From CBDFFW01 sp965246945 (GTDB lineage: Bacteria > Pseudomonadota > Alphaproteobacteria > UBA11073): a stretch of 64,000 nucleotides of DNA. Below are positions 34,824 to 44,008 of the stretch, in pieces. The stretch lies in contig CBDFFW010000001.1 in the NCBI GenBank assembly GCA_965246945.1, positions 1,116,001 to 1,180,000 of the forward strand, written 5' to 3'. Positions within the stretch are counted from its first letter, which is position 1. Each line of letters begins with the position of its first letter. Below the pieces are notes generated by a model that worked only from the letters and a program-made list of their open reading frames with translations, did no database searches and was not told the DNA's origin. A program made the translations under genes and the position numbers.

Positions 34824-35916
34824 TTTTTAACCGCGTGGTTTTGGCGGTGAAGTTGAGTAGCGCGGGTGCCAGCCGGCATAGGTTAAATAGAATATTTTGT
34901 CCAAAAGGTTGAACCAGCATTTGTGATAATCGGGTTGCCACCCGAATTTTTAACGATAAATCAGCAAGCATTTTTTGCTGATACGTTTCGATATCATGCT
35001 GCAAAAAACAGTTTACGGCGGTAGTTGCCGTATGCAGCGCAATTGACATGCCATTACCGACAAATGATGGAATGACCGCCATTTGATCGCCGAGCCGATA
35101 TAAGTTAGGCAGATTATCAGCGCTAGATTGGTGAACCATACCATAAGGAATACCAAAAATGGCTAAGGGTTTAAGCCAGCAAGGTGTGGCATCTTTTAAA
35201 CGTGCAGCCAAGGCAGGAACTTTGAATAATTCAGCCAATAAGTGCGGCCAGCTTTTATTTAGTGCAGCAAAACGCGCTTTGGTGACGACCAAACATAAAT
35301 TGATTAATCCGTCTTCTACATTTTCAATACCGGCATAACCACCGGCAAATAAAACAATATCCGTTTGCGCTACGGTATCTGGCACTGCTTTTTGAAAGTA
35401 CATTTTAAAACCAATTAAATCATTTTGTAGGCCGGCCGGACGTGGCCAACCGCGCAAATCATGCTTGCCGGTCGCCAAAAAAACAGCCTTGGCTGCTAAT
35501 GGCTTGTTTTGCGGGGCAACTTCAACTTGCCAGTGCGCATTTTCTTGCCAGAGCCGATTGGCGGATTGTCCGCGCCATATTTCCACCCCGCATTGCGTTG
35601 CACGCTGCAATAACGCTTCATCCAGACGGTAACGGGACAAGCTGTAAGCATGGAATGGCAAAGGATGCGTTACGGTTTTATCATACTGAATTAATCTAAC
35701 TTGGTCGATGCGTCTGGCACCCAAGCTAGGCAGTTCGATGCCCAATTGCGTTAGATAGTTTTGGGCTTCAATACTAATAAATTCGCCGCAAACTTTGTGA
35801 TGTGCTTGCGCTTCTTTTTCAATTAATAGCACTTTTTGTTTAGCCTGCGCCAAGCCGATGGCGGCCGCGGTGCCTGCCAATCCGCCGCCAATCACAATGG
35901 CATCATATACAGCCAT
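34813..35916 (-). CDS. FAD-dependent oxidoreductase, phenolic-lipid cluster
   Basis: About 367 residues from ATG 35916, which overlaps the methyltransferase TGA. The N-terminal DAIVIGGGLAGTAAAIGLAQ binds FAD; VCGEFIS and YRLGDQMAVIPSFVGNGMSIAL (GD motif) mark the geranylgeranyl-reductase/UbiH-like superfamily. In the Streptomyces srs cluster a flavoprotein hydroxylates the resorcinol ring; gene order here suggests the same role after methylation. The symbol is left blank because orthology is not shown. Confidence 0.75.
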   Translation of the reverse strand: MAVYDAIVIGGGLAGTAAAIGLAQAKQKVLLIEKEAQAHHKVCGEFISIEAQNYLTQLGIELPSLGARRIDQVRLIQYDKTVTHPLPFHAYSLSRYRLDEALLQRATQCGVEIWRGQSANRLWQENAHWQVEVAPQNKPLAAKAVFLATGKHDLRGWPRPAGLQNDLIGFKMYFQKAVPDTVAQTDIVLFAGGYAGIENVEDGLINLCLVVTKARFAALNKSWPHLLAELFKVPALAARLKDATPCWLKPLAIFGIPYGMVHQSSADNLPNLYRLGDQMAVIPSFVGNGMSIALHTATTAVNCFLQHDIETYQQKMLADLSLKIRVATRLSQMLVQPFGQNILFNLCRLAPALLNFTAKTTRLKIKA

Positions 35917-36626
35917 CAGCGCCAGCGGTTCACACAGTAACGGAAAGGGAACCACCATCGAATGGCTGATTGCGCGGCTGGAATATTGGCTTGGTGCAGC
36001 AATGTTTGCCAGTCTTGTTTGACAAATGCACGTTCGATAGAAATTGGCCCATCATGTTTTACCATCGGATCAAGCGGCAGTGCAGCGAACAAATATTTGA
36101 CAAAATAGTAAGGGATTGGATGACGATGCAGATCGTTAATAAACCAGCCTTGTGTGGCATGCTGTTCCATCCAACCAATAAATTTCAGCAATTCAGTGTT
36201 GTTGAGATGATGCGTGAAAAGCGAACTAATAACAAAATCCGCCTGCCGCGCCGCAGCAATTTGATAAATGTCTACTGTTTCAAAATGGATTGGCGTTTCG
36301 ACAGACGTATGTACTTTGGCCGATTGCTGGGCCAGCGGATTAATATCCATGCCATATAATTCCACCGCAACATTATAGCGCTTAGCCAACCGCCAGATTT
36401 GCCGCAGCATATCTCCGCCGCCGCTGCCGATATCAAAAATCACAATCGGCCGCTGCGGTTTAAAATTATGAAAAATTTGTTTTAACCATTGCAAAGTTGG
36501 CCGGTAGGCCAGCGTGCCGATATTGACTTTGGTTAAATCTTTTAAACAATTATCGAAAGCGGCTGCCGTTACCGTGTCGGTATCCATCCATTCCAATTGC
36601 TGACTGCGGGTAGCAAAATTAGGCAT
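35916..36626 (-). CDS. SAM-dependent methyltransferase, phenolic-lipid cluster
   Basis: A 236-residue class I methyltransferase. IVIFDIGSGGGDMLRQI is motif I, VELYGMDINP motif II, and ADFVISSLFTHHLNN motif IV. It overlaps the type III PKS stop by 8 nt and the flavoprotein start by 1 nt, so the three are one translational unit. Related clusters use this enzyme to methylate the alkylresorcinol or a pyrone. Confidence 0.78.
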   Translation of the reverse strand: MPNFATRSQQLEWMDTDTVTAAAFDNCLKDLTKVNIGTLAYRPTLQWLKQIFHNFKPQRPIVIFDIGSGGGDMLRQIWRLAKRYNVAVELYGMDINPLAQQSAKVHTSVETPIHFETVDIYQIAAARQADFVISSLFTHHLNNTELLKFIGWMEQHATQGWFINDLHRHPIPYYFVKYLFAALPLDPMVKHDGPISIERAFVKQDWQTLLHQANIPAAQSAIRWWFPFRYCVNRWR

Positions 36627-37662
36627 TGTGAAACATCATACTTTCCAGCGTAATACCTGGGCCGAACGCCATGGCGCAGCCTAAACCGGTTTTTCCTTCT
36701 GCCAATATACGCTGCAATACGAACATCAGTGTGGCGGATGACATATTACCGTATTCACGTAGCACAGCGCGTGAATGATCGAGGGCAGCAGGCGGCAAAT
36801 CCAAATTTTCGGCGATGGCGTCCAAAATCGAACGGCCACCTGGATGAATGGCCCAATGGGTTATTTCAGCTTGTAAGTGGCCATGCAAAATATCCGGCAA
36901 TATAGCTGGCAAATTTTTAGTAATCGTTGGCGGCACCTGGCCGGAAAGCACCATATTGAAACCGGCTTGGCCAATATGCCAGGTAATGTGCTGCGCGCTA
37001 TCGGGCAGTAAAGCGGCATAAAAACTTTGCAGTTTAAGTCCCTGAGGTTTGGCCGAAATAATACTGGCGGCACAGCCATCGGCAAAAATTAAAAATGATA
37101 AGACGCTTTCCAGATCTGCCGTATCTTGCAAATGTAATGTGCATAATTCCAAATTAATTACCGCAACTTTTGCAGCAGGCGTTGAGCGTGTAATGTGATA
37201 GGCCAATTTCAGGGCGTTAATTGCTGCATAGCAACCCATAAAACCGATGATGCTACGCTCGGTTGTTGATGGTAAGCCGTAATGCTGAATGATTTGCAGG
37301 TCCAGGCCAGGGGCATAAAAGCCGGTGCAGCTGGTAATAATTAGATGGGTGACATCTTCCAAATCCAGTTGATCCAATGCCATTGTTGCGAGCGAAAAAG
37401 CATGCTGTTCATAAAACTGCATACGCGCGGCGGTATCTGGAAAATTATCCTTTTGATAAAAATTATCTCCGTCTAGTTGCTGAGCATCTTTGCCTGGTGA
37501 AAAAAAAGAATAGCGGTGATCAATTTGCGCACGCGCGGCCATGCGGCCAAATAATTTTTGCTGTTTATCACTGGTTAACAAGCTTGGCGCGTATGCCACA
37601 AATTGTTGATGAATATCATGCGGTGGTACGGCTGTCGCAATTTGATTAATAAAAACACCCAT
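36619..37662 (-). CDS. type III polyketide synthase
   Basis: A 347-residue chalcone/stilbene-synthase-type enzyme. The catalytic Cys is in ITSCTGFYAPGLD near residue 112, His in HPGGRSILDAI near 265 and Asn in EYGNMSSATLMFVL near 300, the full Cys-His-Asn triad. Bacterial members extend long-chain acyl starters with malonyl-CoA to alkylresorcinols or alkylpyrones. Followed by a methyltransferase and a flavoprotein. It starts 6 nt after the cckA stop. Confidence 0.88.
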   Translation of the reverse strand: MGVFINQIATAVPPHDIHQQFVAYAPSLLTSDKQQKLFGRMAARAQIDHRYSFFSPGKDAQQLDGDNFYQKDNFPDTAARMQFYEQHAFSLATMALDQLDLEDVTHLIITSCTGFYAPGLDLQIIQHYGLPSTTERSIIGFMGCYAAINALKLAYHITRSTPAAKVAVINLELCTLHLQDTADLESVLSFLIFADGCAASIISAKPQGLKLQSFYAALLPDSAQHITWHIGQAGFNMVLSGQVPPTITKNLPAILPDILHGHLQAEITHWAIHPGGRSILDAIAENLDLPPAALDHSRAVLREYGNMSSATLMFVLQRILAEGKTGLGCAMAFGPGITLESMMFHNA

Positions 37663-37668
37663 ATAAAT

Positions 37669-39219
37669 TTAGCCGACGATCCCTTTCACCTTGCCGCTGA
37701 GGTCGGCTAGGGAGTAAGGTTTGGGTAAGAAATAAATGCCGTCTTCTTCATCAATTGGCATATTGAGTTTATCTTCGGTATAGCCGGATACAAATAACAC
37801 TTTCAACGTTGGGTAAGTTTCGCGCAGCTTTAGGAATAGTTGTGGACCATCCAGGCCGGGCATAATGACATCGGTAATTAGCAATTGGATGGTTGGAATG
37901 TTATCGCCAGTCATGATGTCAATGGCCGCTTCACCATGCGCAGCTTCGATGACTTCATAACCTTTTAGTTTGAGGGCGCGGGCGCTGAATTGGCGCACGG
38001 CATCTTCATCTTCCACCAATAAAATCGTTCCGGCACCGGTTAAATCCTGGGCAGGTTTTGGGGCTTTTGCTTCCTTAACTACGGGCGCTTCTTCAATAGC
38101 GGTATGCTCGGGCAGATAAAGTGTAAAGGTGGTACCAATGCCCATTTCGCTTTGCACGCCAATTTGGCCGCCGGATTGCTGGACAATACCGTAAACCGTC
38201 GCCAGGCCTAAGCCGGTGCCTTGCCCCAATGGTTTGGTGGTAAAAAACGGTTCGAAAATGCGGGCGAGATTTTCGGAGGAAATGCCGGTGCCGGTATCTC
38301 GCACACTCACCGCTTGCCAGCGGCCGGCGGGCAGTGTGGTTTGCGGGCCAATGGTTTCGGTGGCATCGCTGATATGCTGAAAAGTTTTAATTTGGAGCTG
38401 GCCGCCCTTCGGCATGGCATCGCGCGCATTAACCGCCAGGTTGATAATTGCTTGTTCTAATTGGGTATGGTCGGCAAAAACCAAACCCACATCGCGCGAG
38501 TAATCCAGATGCAACGTAACTTTTTCGCCCAGCAGGCGTTTTAATAGATGAGCAAGCTCGCCCACCACTTCGATCAGATCAACGGATTTGGGCTGCAGGG
38601 TTTGCTGGCGTGAAAAGGCCAGAATCTGCCGCACCAGATTGGCCCCGCGCGAGGCATTTTGTTTGATCTGCATAATATCGCCAAAGCTGGGATCGCCCGC
38701 TTTGTGCCGCAGGGCGAGCAGATCGCAAAAGCCAATAATGGCGGTAAGCAAATTATTGAAATCATGGGCGATGCCACCGGCCAACTGGCCAACCGCCTGC
38801 ATTTTTTGGGATTGCGCCAGCTGATCATCGGTCATCACCAATGGCGCGGGGGGCGGCGCGGCCGCCTGGGCGGTAATCATCACCGCATTCGTAAAACCGG
38901 CGGGGCGGTACCAATGAAGTTGCAAGCGTTGCTGGCCATGGGCCGTGGCGAATTCACCGGAATAACTGCGCGGTTCCACCGGCATAATCTGGCCGCGCGG
39001 CCAAAACTGCTCCCAGCCTTCGCCAGGTAGTAATGATTGCAGCGGGATAGCTTCGCTGCCACGGCTGGAATTGCTAATGCCAATCAACTGTTCGGCTTGC
39101 CTATTTGCCACCAAAACCTGCCCATCTGAACTGGTAAGCCAGGCGGCGAATGGCAGGCCATTGCATAATTGCTGGAAAAGCTGGGCAGGATCAATTTTGG
39201 CCGGCTTGCGTTTAAACAT
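37669..39219 (-). CDS. cckA: CckA-type hybrid histidine kinase
   Basis: A 516-residue hybrid kinase. A PAS-like domain covers about 15-115; HisKA has QLAGGIAHDFNNLLTAIIGF with His152; the ATPase domain has NLAVNARDAMPKGG (N box), DTGTGIS (G1) and GLGLATVYG; a receiver domain at about 395-516 has the phosphoacceptor Asp450 in DVIMPG. The kinase core is strongly CckA-like, the phosphorelay regulator of CtrA. Unlike Caulobacter CckA there are no N-terminal transmembrane helices and one PAS is missing, so it may be cytosolic. Confidence 0.82.
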   Translation of the reverse strand: MFKRKPAKIDPAQLFQQLCNGLPFAAWLTSSDGQVLVANRQAEQLIGISNSSRGSEAIPLQSLLPGEGWEQFWPRGQIMPVEPRSYSGEFATAHGQQRLQLHWYRPAGFTNAVMITAQAAAPPPAPLVMTDDQLAQSQKMQAVGQLAGGIAHDFNNLLTAIIGFCDLLALRHKAGDPSFGDIMQIKQNASRGANLVRQILAFSRQQTLQPKSVDLIEVVGELAHLLKRLLGEKVTLHLDYSRDVGLVFADHTQLEQAIINLAVNARDAMPKGGQLQIKTFQHISDATETIGPQTTLPAGRWQAVSVRDTGTGISSENLARIFEPFFTTKPLGQGTGLGLATVYGIVQQSGGQIGVQSEMGIGTTFTLYLPEHTAIEEAPVVKEAKAPKPAQDLTGAGTILLVEDEDAVRQFSARALKLKGYEVIEAAHGEAAIDIMTGDNIPTIQLLITDVIMPGLDGPQLFLKLRETYPTLKVLFVSGYTEDKLNMPIDEEDGIYFLPKPYSLADLSGKVKGIVG

Positions 39220-39293
39220 TTAGCGACCTTAAGCACATTTATTGGTGCTGTCATCTTAGCTAATATTTTAATAAATATCAAAAAAGATTTTTG

Positions 39294-39596
39294 CTAGTTC
39301 CAAAATTTTAATAGTGTCATAATGCCAGTTAATAAAGTAACTAGCGCAATCAAGCCAGCGCCCATTTTTATCTGCAAATCTTTTATTTGCGTCACTAACA
39401 GTAATTCCAACTGATGCAGATCACTTCGCAGCTCACTTTTAAAAACTTGTAGATCTTCTTTGAAAGCAAAATTACCATTATCGGTTTCTCGCATTTGGCC
39501 AGTAATTCGGACAATTGTTTCGGCTTGCGGTTCGGTAAAACCTTGCTCGCGCAGTTCTTTAATGAATTGATGCGTATCATAAACTGCAACATCCAT
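39294..39596 (-). CDS. DUF1640/CCDC90-like coiled-coil membrane protein
   Basis: A 100-residue protein: DTHQFIKELREQGFTEPQAE, a heptad-rich coiled coil (about 40-72, SELRSDLHQLELLLVTQIKD) and one C-terminal transmembrane helix. This is the layout of DUF1640 proteins, related to the mitochondrial MCU regulator CCDC90. Bacterial function is unknown. It stands alone between cckA and the rpsB leader. Confidence 0.65.
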   Translation of the reverse strand: MDVAVYDTHQFIKELREQGFTEPQAETIVRITGQMRETDNGNFAFKEDLQVFKSELRSDLHQLELLLVTQIKDLQIKMGAGLIALVTLLTGIMTLLKFWN

Positions 39597-39652
39597 TTGG
39601 ATACAACTTAAAATAGAAATTTTGCAATTTCAAGACATTAAAGATAAAAATC

Positions 39653-39682
39653 TTGACTTTAAAAGCTTAAGATTTGTTTTAT
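39653..39682 (+). promoter_or_regulatory. rpsB: putative rpsB-tsf promoter
   Basis: TTGACT (39653-39658), 18-bp spacer, TTTTAT (39677-39682), about 80 nt upstream of rpsB. It leaves a leader that could bind S2 for autoregulation. Confidence 0.4.
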
Positions 39683-39763
39683 TGAAGCATCACTCACACC
39701 AGCGCGAACTCTCGTTGCGCATTTTGCGCTTAGGCTGGTGGCGGAACAAAACGGAGAATACTT

Positions 39764-40561
39764 ATGGCAATGCCAACTTTTACGTTGCGGCAGCTGATTG
39801 AAGCTGGCGTGCATTTTGGACATCACACCCGTCGCTGGAACCCTAAAATGGCTTCCTACATTTATGGTGTACGGAACAACATTCATATTATCGATTTGGA
39901 ACAAACCGTTCCCTTAATGTATCGCGGCTTACAAGCAATCCGTGATACGGTGGCCAAGGGTGGCCGAGTATTATTTGTGGCAACCAAACGCCAGGCACAA
40001 GGCGTGGTGGCGGAAGCGGCCCAAAAATGCGGTCAGTATTATGTGAACCATCGCTGGTTAGGCGGGATGATGACCAACTGGGCAACTGTTTCCAATTCCA
40101 TCAAACGTTTGGGCGAATTGGAAGCCAGCCTGGTGGACGGCGAAGCGAACAACCTGACCAAAAAAGAACGCGGTAACCGCACGGCTGAAATTGCGAAATT
40201 GACCCGCGCCATTGGCGGTATTCGCGAAATGGGCGGCACACCTGATATTCTTTTTGTGCTTGATACCAACAAGGAAGAAATTGCGATTAAAGAAGCCAAC
40301 CGTTTGGGTATTCCAGTGGTGGCATTGGTGGATACCAATTCAAATCCGGAAAGCATTGATTTCCCAATTCCTGGTAACGATGATGCTTTGCGCGCCATTA
40401 CCCTGTATTGCGATTTGGTGGTTGAAGCGGTCTTGGATGGTTTGCATGAAGAAATTAAAGCCTCTGGTTTTGATTTAGGGGCAGCGGAAGATGTGCCGGC
40501 CGAAGATGTGTTAAAAGATACAGACGTCGCGGCCGAGTTGGATAAACCAACTGCTGCTTAA
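39764..40561 (+). CDS. rpsB: 30S ribosomal protein S2
   Basis: A 265-residue S2 with LIEAGVHFGHHTRRWNPKM, RVLFVATKRQAQ, YYVNHRWLGGMMTNW and GIPVVALVDTNSNP. CGGAGA precedes the ATG. The acidic C-terminal tail (EDVPAEDVLKDTDVAAELD) is longer than in E. coli, as in many alphaproteobacteria. It is followed by tsf, the conserved pair. Confidence 0.97.
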   Translation: MAMPTFTLRQLIEAGVHFGHHTRRWNPKMASYIYGVRNNIHIIDLEQTVPLMYRGLQAIRDTVAKGGRVLFVATKRQAQGVVAEAAQKCGQYYVNHRWLGGMMTNWATVSNSIKRLGELEASLVDGEANNLTKKERGNRTAEIAKLTRAIGGIREMGGTPDILFVLDTNKEEIAIKEANRLGIPVVALVDTNSNPESIDFPIPGNDDALRAITLYCDLVVEAVLDGLHEEIKASGFDLGAAEDVPAEDVLKDTDVAAELDKPTAA

Positions 40562-40571
40562 TGCCTTGTTA

Positions 40572-40592
40572 GTGCCGTGTATTGCACGGCAC
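40572..40592 (+). terminator. rpsB-tsf intercistronic hairpin
   Basis: GTGCCGTG-TATTG-CACGGCAC is a perfect eight-pair stem with no T run. It probably acts as a partial terminator or attenuator between rpsB and tsf, as in E. coli. Confidence 0.6.
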
Positions 40593-40629
40593 CATTTGAA
40601 TACTTACCTATACGATAACGGAGATTAAA

Positions 40630-41562
40630 ATGGCCGACATTACACCGATTATGGTTAAGAACCTGCGCGAACAAACGGGCGCGGGCATGATGGATTGCAA
40701 AAAAGCATTGGGCGAAACCAATGGTGATTTTGAAGCAGCGGTTGACTGGTTGCGCAAAAAAGGTTTAGCGGCAGCGGCTAAAAAATCTGGCCGTGTGGCG
40801 GCTGAAGGTTTGGTGGCGGTGGCAGTGAGCGCTGATCAAAAAAGTGCGGCCATTGTGGAAGTGAATGCGGAAACCGATTTCGTGGCCCGCAACGATCAGT
40901 TTCAGCAATATGCACAAATGGCTGCCCAGCAGGCATTAAATGTGGATGGCAGTGATATCGAAAAATTAAAAGCTGCCGCTTATGGCAATGGCAAATCGGT
41001 GCAGGAACAATTAACTGAATTGATTGCCACCATCGGTGAAAATATGAACCTGCGCCGTTACGGCAAATTGGCTGTTAGCCAAGGGGTGGTGGCCGCGTAT
41101 GTGCATTCGGCACTGGCGCCAAATTTAGGCAAAATCGGTGTATTGGTGGCGTTGGAAAGTGCTGCGCCTGTGGCCGATTTGCAAGTATTTGGCAAGCAAG
41201 TGGCAATGCATATTGCTGCGGCAAAACCGGATGCGTTGCATATTGAGCATGTCGACCAAGCCAATTTGGAGCGTGAGCGGGCCGTATTGCGTGAGCAGTC
41301 AGCGACCAGTGGCAAGCCAGCCGATATCATCGATAAAATGGTGGAAGGGCGTATTCGTAAATATTACGAAGAGGTCGTTCTACACGAACAACCTTATGTG
41401 ATTACCAGCGAAGGTAAAGTCAGCGAAGCTGTCACCAATAAAGGTAAAGAGTTGGGCGCTGATGTAAAAATCACTGGCTTCTTGCGCTTCCATTTAGGTG
41501 AAGGTATCGAAAAAGAAGCAACTGATTTTGCGGCCGAAGTAAAAGCGGTTTTGGCAAGCTAG
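40630..41562 (+). CDS. tsf: translation elongation factor Ts
   Basis: A 310-residue EF-Ts. The UBA-like N-terminus has VKNLREQTGAGMMDCKKALG, then VEVNAETDFVARNDQF (the TDFV motif that contacts EF-Tu) and ALYV-type core repeats. It recharges EF-Tu with GTP. Length is normal. The gene ends beside a palindromic repeat facing the convergent glycosyltransferase. Confidence 0.97.
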   Translation: MADITPIMVKNLREQTGAGMMDCKKALGETNGDFEAAVDWLRKKGLAAAAKKSGRVAAEGLVAVAVSADQKSAAIVEVNAETDFVARNDQFQQYAQMAAQQALNVDGSDIEKLKAAAYGNGKSVQEQLTELIATIGENMNLRRYGKLAVSQGVVAAYVHSALAPNLGKIGVLVALESAAPVADLQVFGKQVAMHIAAAKPDALHIEHVDQANLERERAVLREQSATSGKPADIIDKMVEGRIRKYYEEVVLHEQPYVITSEGKVSEAVTNKGKELGADVKITGFLRFHLGEGIEKEATDFAAEVKAVLAS

Positions 41563-41577
41563 TTGTTTGCACCAATT

Positions 41578-41740
41578 CCTCTCCCCTTACGGGAGAGGGT
41601 AGAAACACTTAGCGAAACGAAGTTGAGCTTAGTGTTTGGGTGAGGGGTTGTTGGACTGCCCTTTATACCCCTCACCCATTTTCTAAATTCGCACGTTGTG
41701 CTCATTAAGAAAATTTACCCTCTCCCACAAGGAGAGAGGG
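41578..41740. repeat. CCCTCTCC-class palindromic repeat
   Basis: Two hairpins, CTCTCCCCTTACGGGAGAGG at the left and CCTCTCCCACAAGGAGAGAG at the right, enclose an inverted GGGTGAGGGG / CCCCTCACCC pair. About 163 bp, between convergent tsf and the GT9 gene. The last ~12 codons and stop of GT9 lie inside it. Confidence 0.75.
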
Positions 41741-42697
41741 ATTTTCCTTCACCACATTATCTTCCCAAAAAATTGCTTTTTTGATGGTTTCCCACACGGG
41801 GGTGACTTGTAGATCAGCCAAATTCGGTTGTTGCAATATTGCAGTCATGCGGCCAACGGGTTTTGAATGTTGGGGGTTCGATGCGCCGGAAAATAAGGTT
41901 AGGGTTGGGCAACCCAATTGCGCAATTAAATGCATGGGTCCGGTATCATTACCGACTGCAACATGCGCCAGACGCGCCAGTGCGGCAATCTGTTTAAAAT
42001 CGGTTTTATTGGTGAGGTCAATGGCGTCTTCACATGCGTTGATAATCGCCTGGTTTACTTCGGCATCAGCGGCAGTACCTAATAATACGGGCTGGATTCC
42101 GGCAACAATTAACCGGCGGCAAATCGAAATATAATTTTCGACTGGCCATCTTTTTTCCGGTCGCGCAGGTGCCGAGCCAGCGATAATTAATGCGATCCGC
42201 GGCGGCAATGGTGGCAATTCGCCGTCCAGCCAATGGTAATCGACCGGCACCAAATTGATGATGCCCGCTTTGATTAATTGCTGCCGCCGTGATTCCTTGG
42301 CATGCAATGCATCGCGTTCCTGACCAAAATAACGGTGGCTGGCACCCGCAACATTGCCGGACCATTCAGGTGGTTGGCTGGGCCAGAACAATTTAAAATA
42401 AGTGCCACTGCGATCGCTGGTTTGCAGATCGTAAATACGGGTAAAATTGCCGCGCCGCAATTTTTTGCGTAATTCCCACCAAGCGCTTAACTGCCAAAAT
42501 TTTGGTTTTCGGTCGGTCCAGACATCATCAAACCAAGGGGCAGATTTAGCGAGTTCAGCTAACGGTTTGGCGGTTAATAATGTAATGCGGGCATCTGTAT
42601 GATGCGCACGAATCGCAGCAAATGCTTCAGTGCATAACCAAAAATCACCGATGGCCGATAATTTAATGACTAAAATTTGTGGCTTTGCAGCGTTCAT
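41705..42697 (-). CDS. glycosyltransferase family 9 (heptosyltransferase-like)
   Basis: A 330-residue GT-B enzyme of family 9. The N-domain has ILVIKLSAIGDFWL; the C-domain has ALIIAGSAPARPEKRWP and VAVGNDTGPMHLIAQLGCPTL, the GNDTGPxHLA-type motif that binds the nucleotide sugar. It probably adds a heptose or similar sugar to lipid A-core. The final residues (NPSLLVGEGKFS) derive from the palindromic repeat. It follows comF and the GT4 gene on the same strand after another repeat. Confidence 0.82.
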   Translation of the reverse strand: MNAAKPQILVIKLSAIGDFWLCTEAFAAIRAHHTDARITLLTAKPLAELAKSAPWFDDVWTDRKPKFWQLSAWWELRKKLRRGNFTRIYDLQTSDRSGTYFKLFWPSQPPEWSGNVAGASHRYFGQERDALHAKESRRQQLIKAGIINLVPVDYHWLDGELPPLPPRIALIIAGSAPARPEKRWPVENYISICRRLIVAGIQPVLLGTAADAEVNQAIINACEDAIDLTNKTDFKQIAALARLAHVAVGNDTGPMHLIAQLGCPTLTLFSGASNPQHSKPVGRMTAILQQPNLADLQVTPVWETIKKAIFWEDNVVKENPSLLVGEGKFS

Positions 42698-42714
42698 AAA
42701 GTCACTTACTAAAC

Positions 42715-42822
42715 AACCTCATCCTGAGTAGCAACGAAGTTGCGTATCGAAGAATGTTCTAGCTGAATTTGCCAGTTAAATACCCTTCGATACGGATGCT
42801 TTGCATCCTACTTAGGATGAGG
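42715..42822. repeat. CCTCATCC-class palindromic repeat
   Basis: AACCTCATCCTGAGTAGC at the left pairs with the TACTTAGGATGAGG right end, and TATCGAAGAATGTTCTAGC inside with CCCTTCGATA. It closely matches the copy at 20653. It separates two minus-strand glycosyltransferase genes and provides the stop codon of the upstream one (42812). Confidence 0.85.
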
Positions 42823-43999
42823 ATGAGGAGATAATTGATTGATAAACCCGCAACGTGTGGGCGGTCATTTGCGTCGTGGTGTAATCTCTGCCCACGCGCA
42901 TCATACCGCGAATACCTAAATCACGGCGCTCATCCATTGTTAAGGCTAACGCTGCTTTCAAAGCATTAATCAAAGCCATTACATCATTTGGTGGCACCAG
43001 CCAGCCGGTAAAACTGGGATCTGGATAGGCCAGTACAGTTTCCAAGGCACCGCCATGATTGGTGGCGATAATTGGCTTGCCCAAGGCTTGCGCTTCAATC
43101 GGCACGCGGCCAAATGCTTCCGGCGAGAGCGAAGGGGCAAGCACGATATGTGCCAGTTGATATGCCGCTGGCATATCGCTGGTGGGCGGCAAAATACGCA
43201 CACGTTCTTCCAAGCCGTGGTCGCTGATCAAAGTCTGTAATTCTTGCAGATAGGCAGGGTGTTGATCCTGTTCCCCCAGCATCACACATTGCCACGGCAA
43301 ATCTTTAATCTGGGCCAGCGCCGTCAAGGCCCAGGCTTGGCCTTTCCAGCGGGTAATCCGCCCTGGTAATAAAATGATCGGCAGATGTTCAGCCACGCGC
43401 CATTCACGCAGTAAATTCAGTTGGCGTTCCTGACTAATTTTAAGTGGATCAAATTGGGCAATATCCACACCGCGTGGAATGGTGACAACTTTATCTTTGG
43501 CTTCCGGATAAATCTCACCGATGTGTTTGGCGATAAATTCCGAAATGGCGATGATCTTTTCGCCGCGGGTCATCACCGAATTATACCAATGTTTAAACCG
43601 CCGCCACACGCCTTTACCAGTTTGATAGGTGCCGTGAAAAGTGGTGATAAATTGGATATTACGCTTTTCTTTTAATAGCGCTTGATACGCCCAATAAGCG
43701 CTCCATGCCGGTGCACGCGAACGCGCATGAATAATATTTACACTTTCTTTTTTTGCCACTGCCGCTAACAACCTTTGATTTTGCTTTAAAGCGAACGGAT
43801 TTTTTTTATGCAGGGGCAGAGAGATATGTTCGATTTTATGGCGCTGAAATTGCGGCAGCATGGCACCGCCCGCGCTGGCCACAATCGGCCGCCAACCGGC
43901 TTCTTTTAACGCAAGGGCAACTTCAAAGGTGCCTTTGCTCACCCCGCTATGATCAACGCGGGGCAGCACTTGCAAAACGGTTGGCAGGTTCTCGGCCAT
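42812..43999 (-). CDS. glycosyltransferase family 4
   Basis: A 395-residue GT-B enzyme. VLQVLPRVDHSGVSKGTFEV is the acceptor-domain start; ILLPGRITRWKGQ and the VLAPSLSPEAFGRVPIEAQA segment carry the E(x7)E nucleotide-sugar site of GT4 enzymes. LPS or capsule synthesis is likely because it lies with a GT9 gene. The end SIISSSSS is repeat-encoded. It begins 9 nt after comF. Confidence 0.85.
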   Translation of the reverse strand: MAENLPTVLQVLPRVDHSGVSKGTFEVALALKEAGWRPIVASAGGAMLPQFQRHKIEHISLPLHKKNPFALKQNQRLLAAVAKKESVNIIHARSRAPAWSAYWAYQALLKEKRNIQFITTFHGTYQTGKGVWRRFKHWYNSVMTRGEKIIAISEFIAKHIGEIYPEAKDKVVTIPRGVDIAQFDPLKISQERQLNLLREWRVAEHLPIILLPGRITRWKGQAWALTALAQIKDLPWQCVMLGEQDQHPAYLQELQTLISDHGLEERVRILPPTSDMPAAYQLAHIVLAPSLSPEAFGRVPIEAQALGKPIIATNHGGALETVLAYPDPSFTGWLVPPNDVMALINALKAALALTMDERRDLGIRGMMRVGRDYTTTQMTAHTLRVYQSIISSSSS

Positions 44000-44008
44000 C
44001 GATAATCT

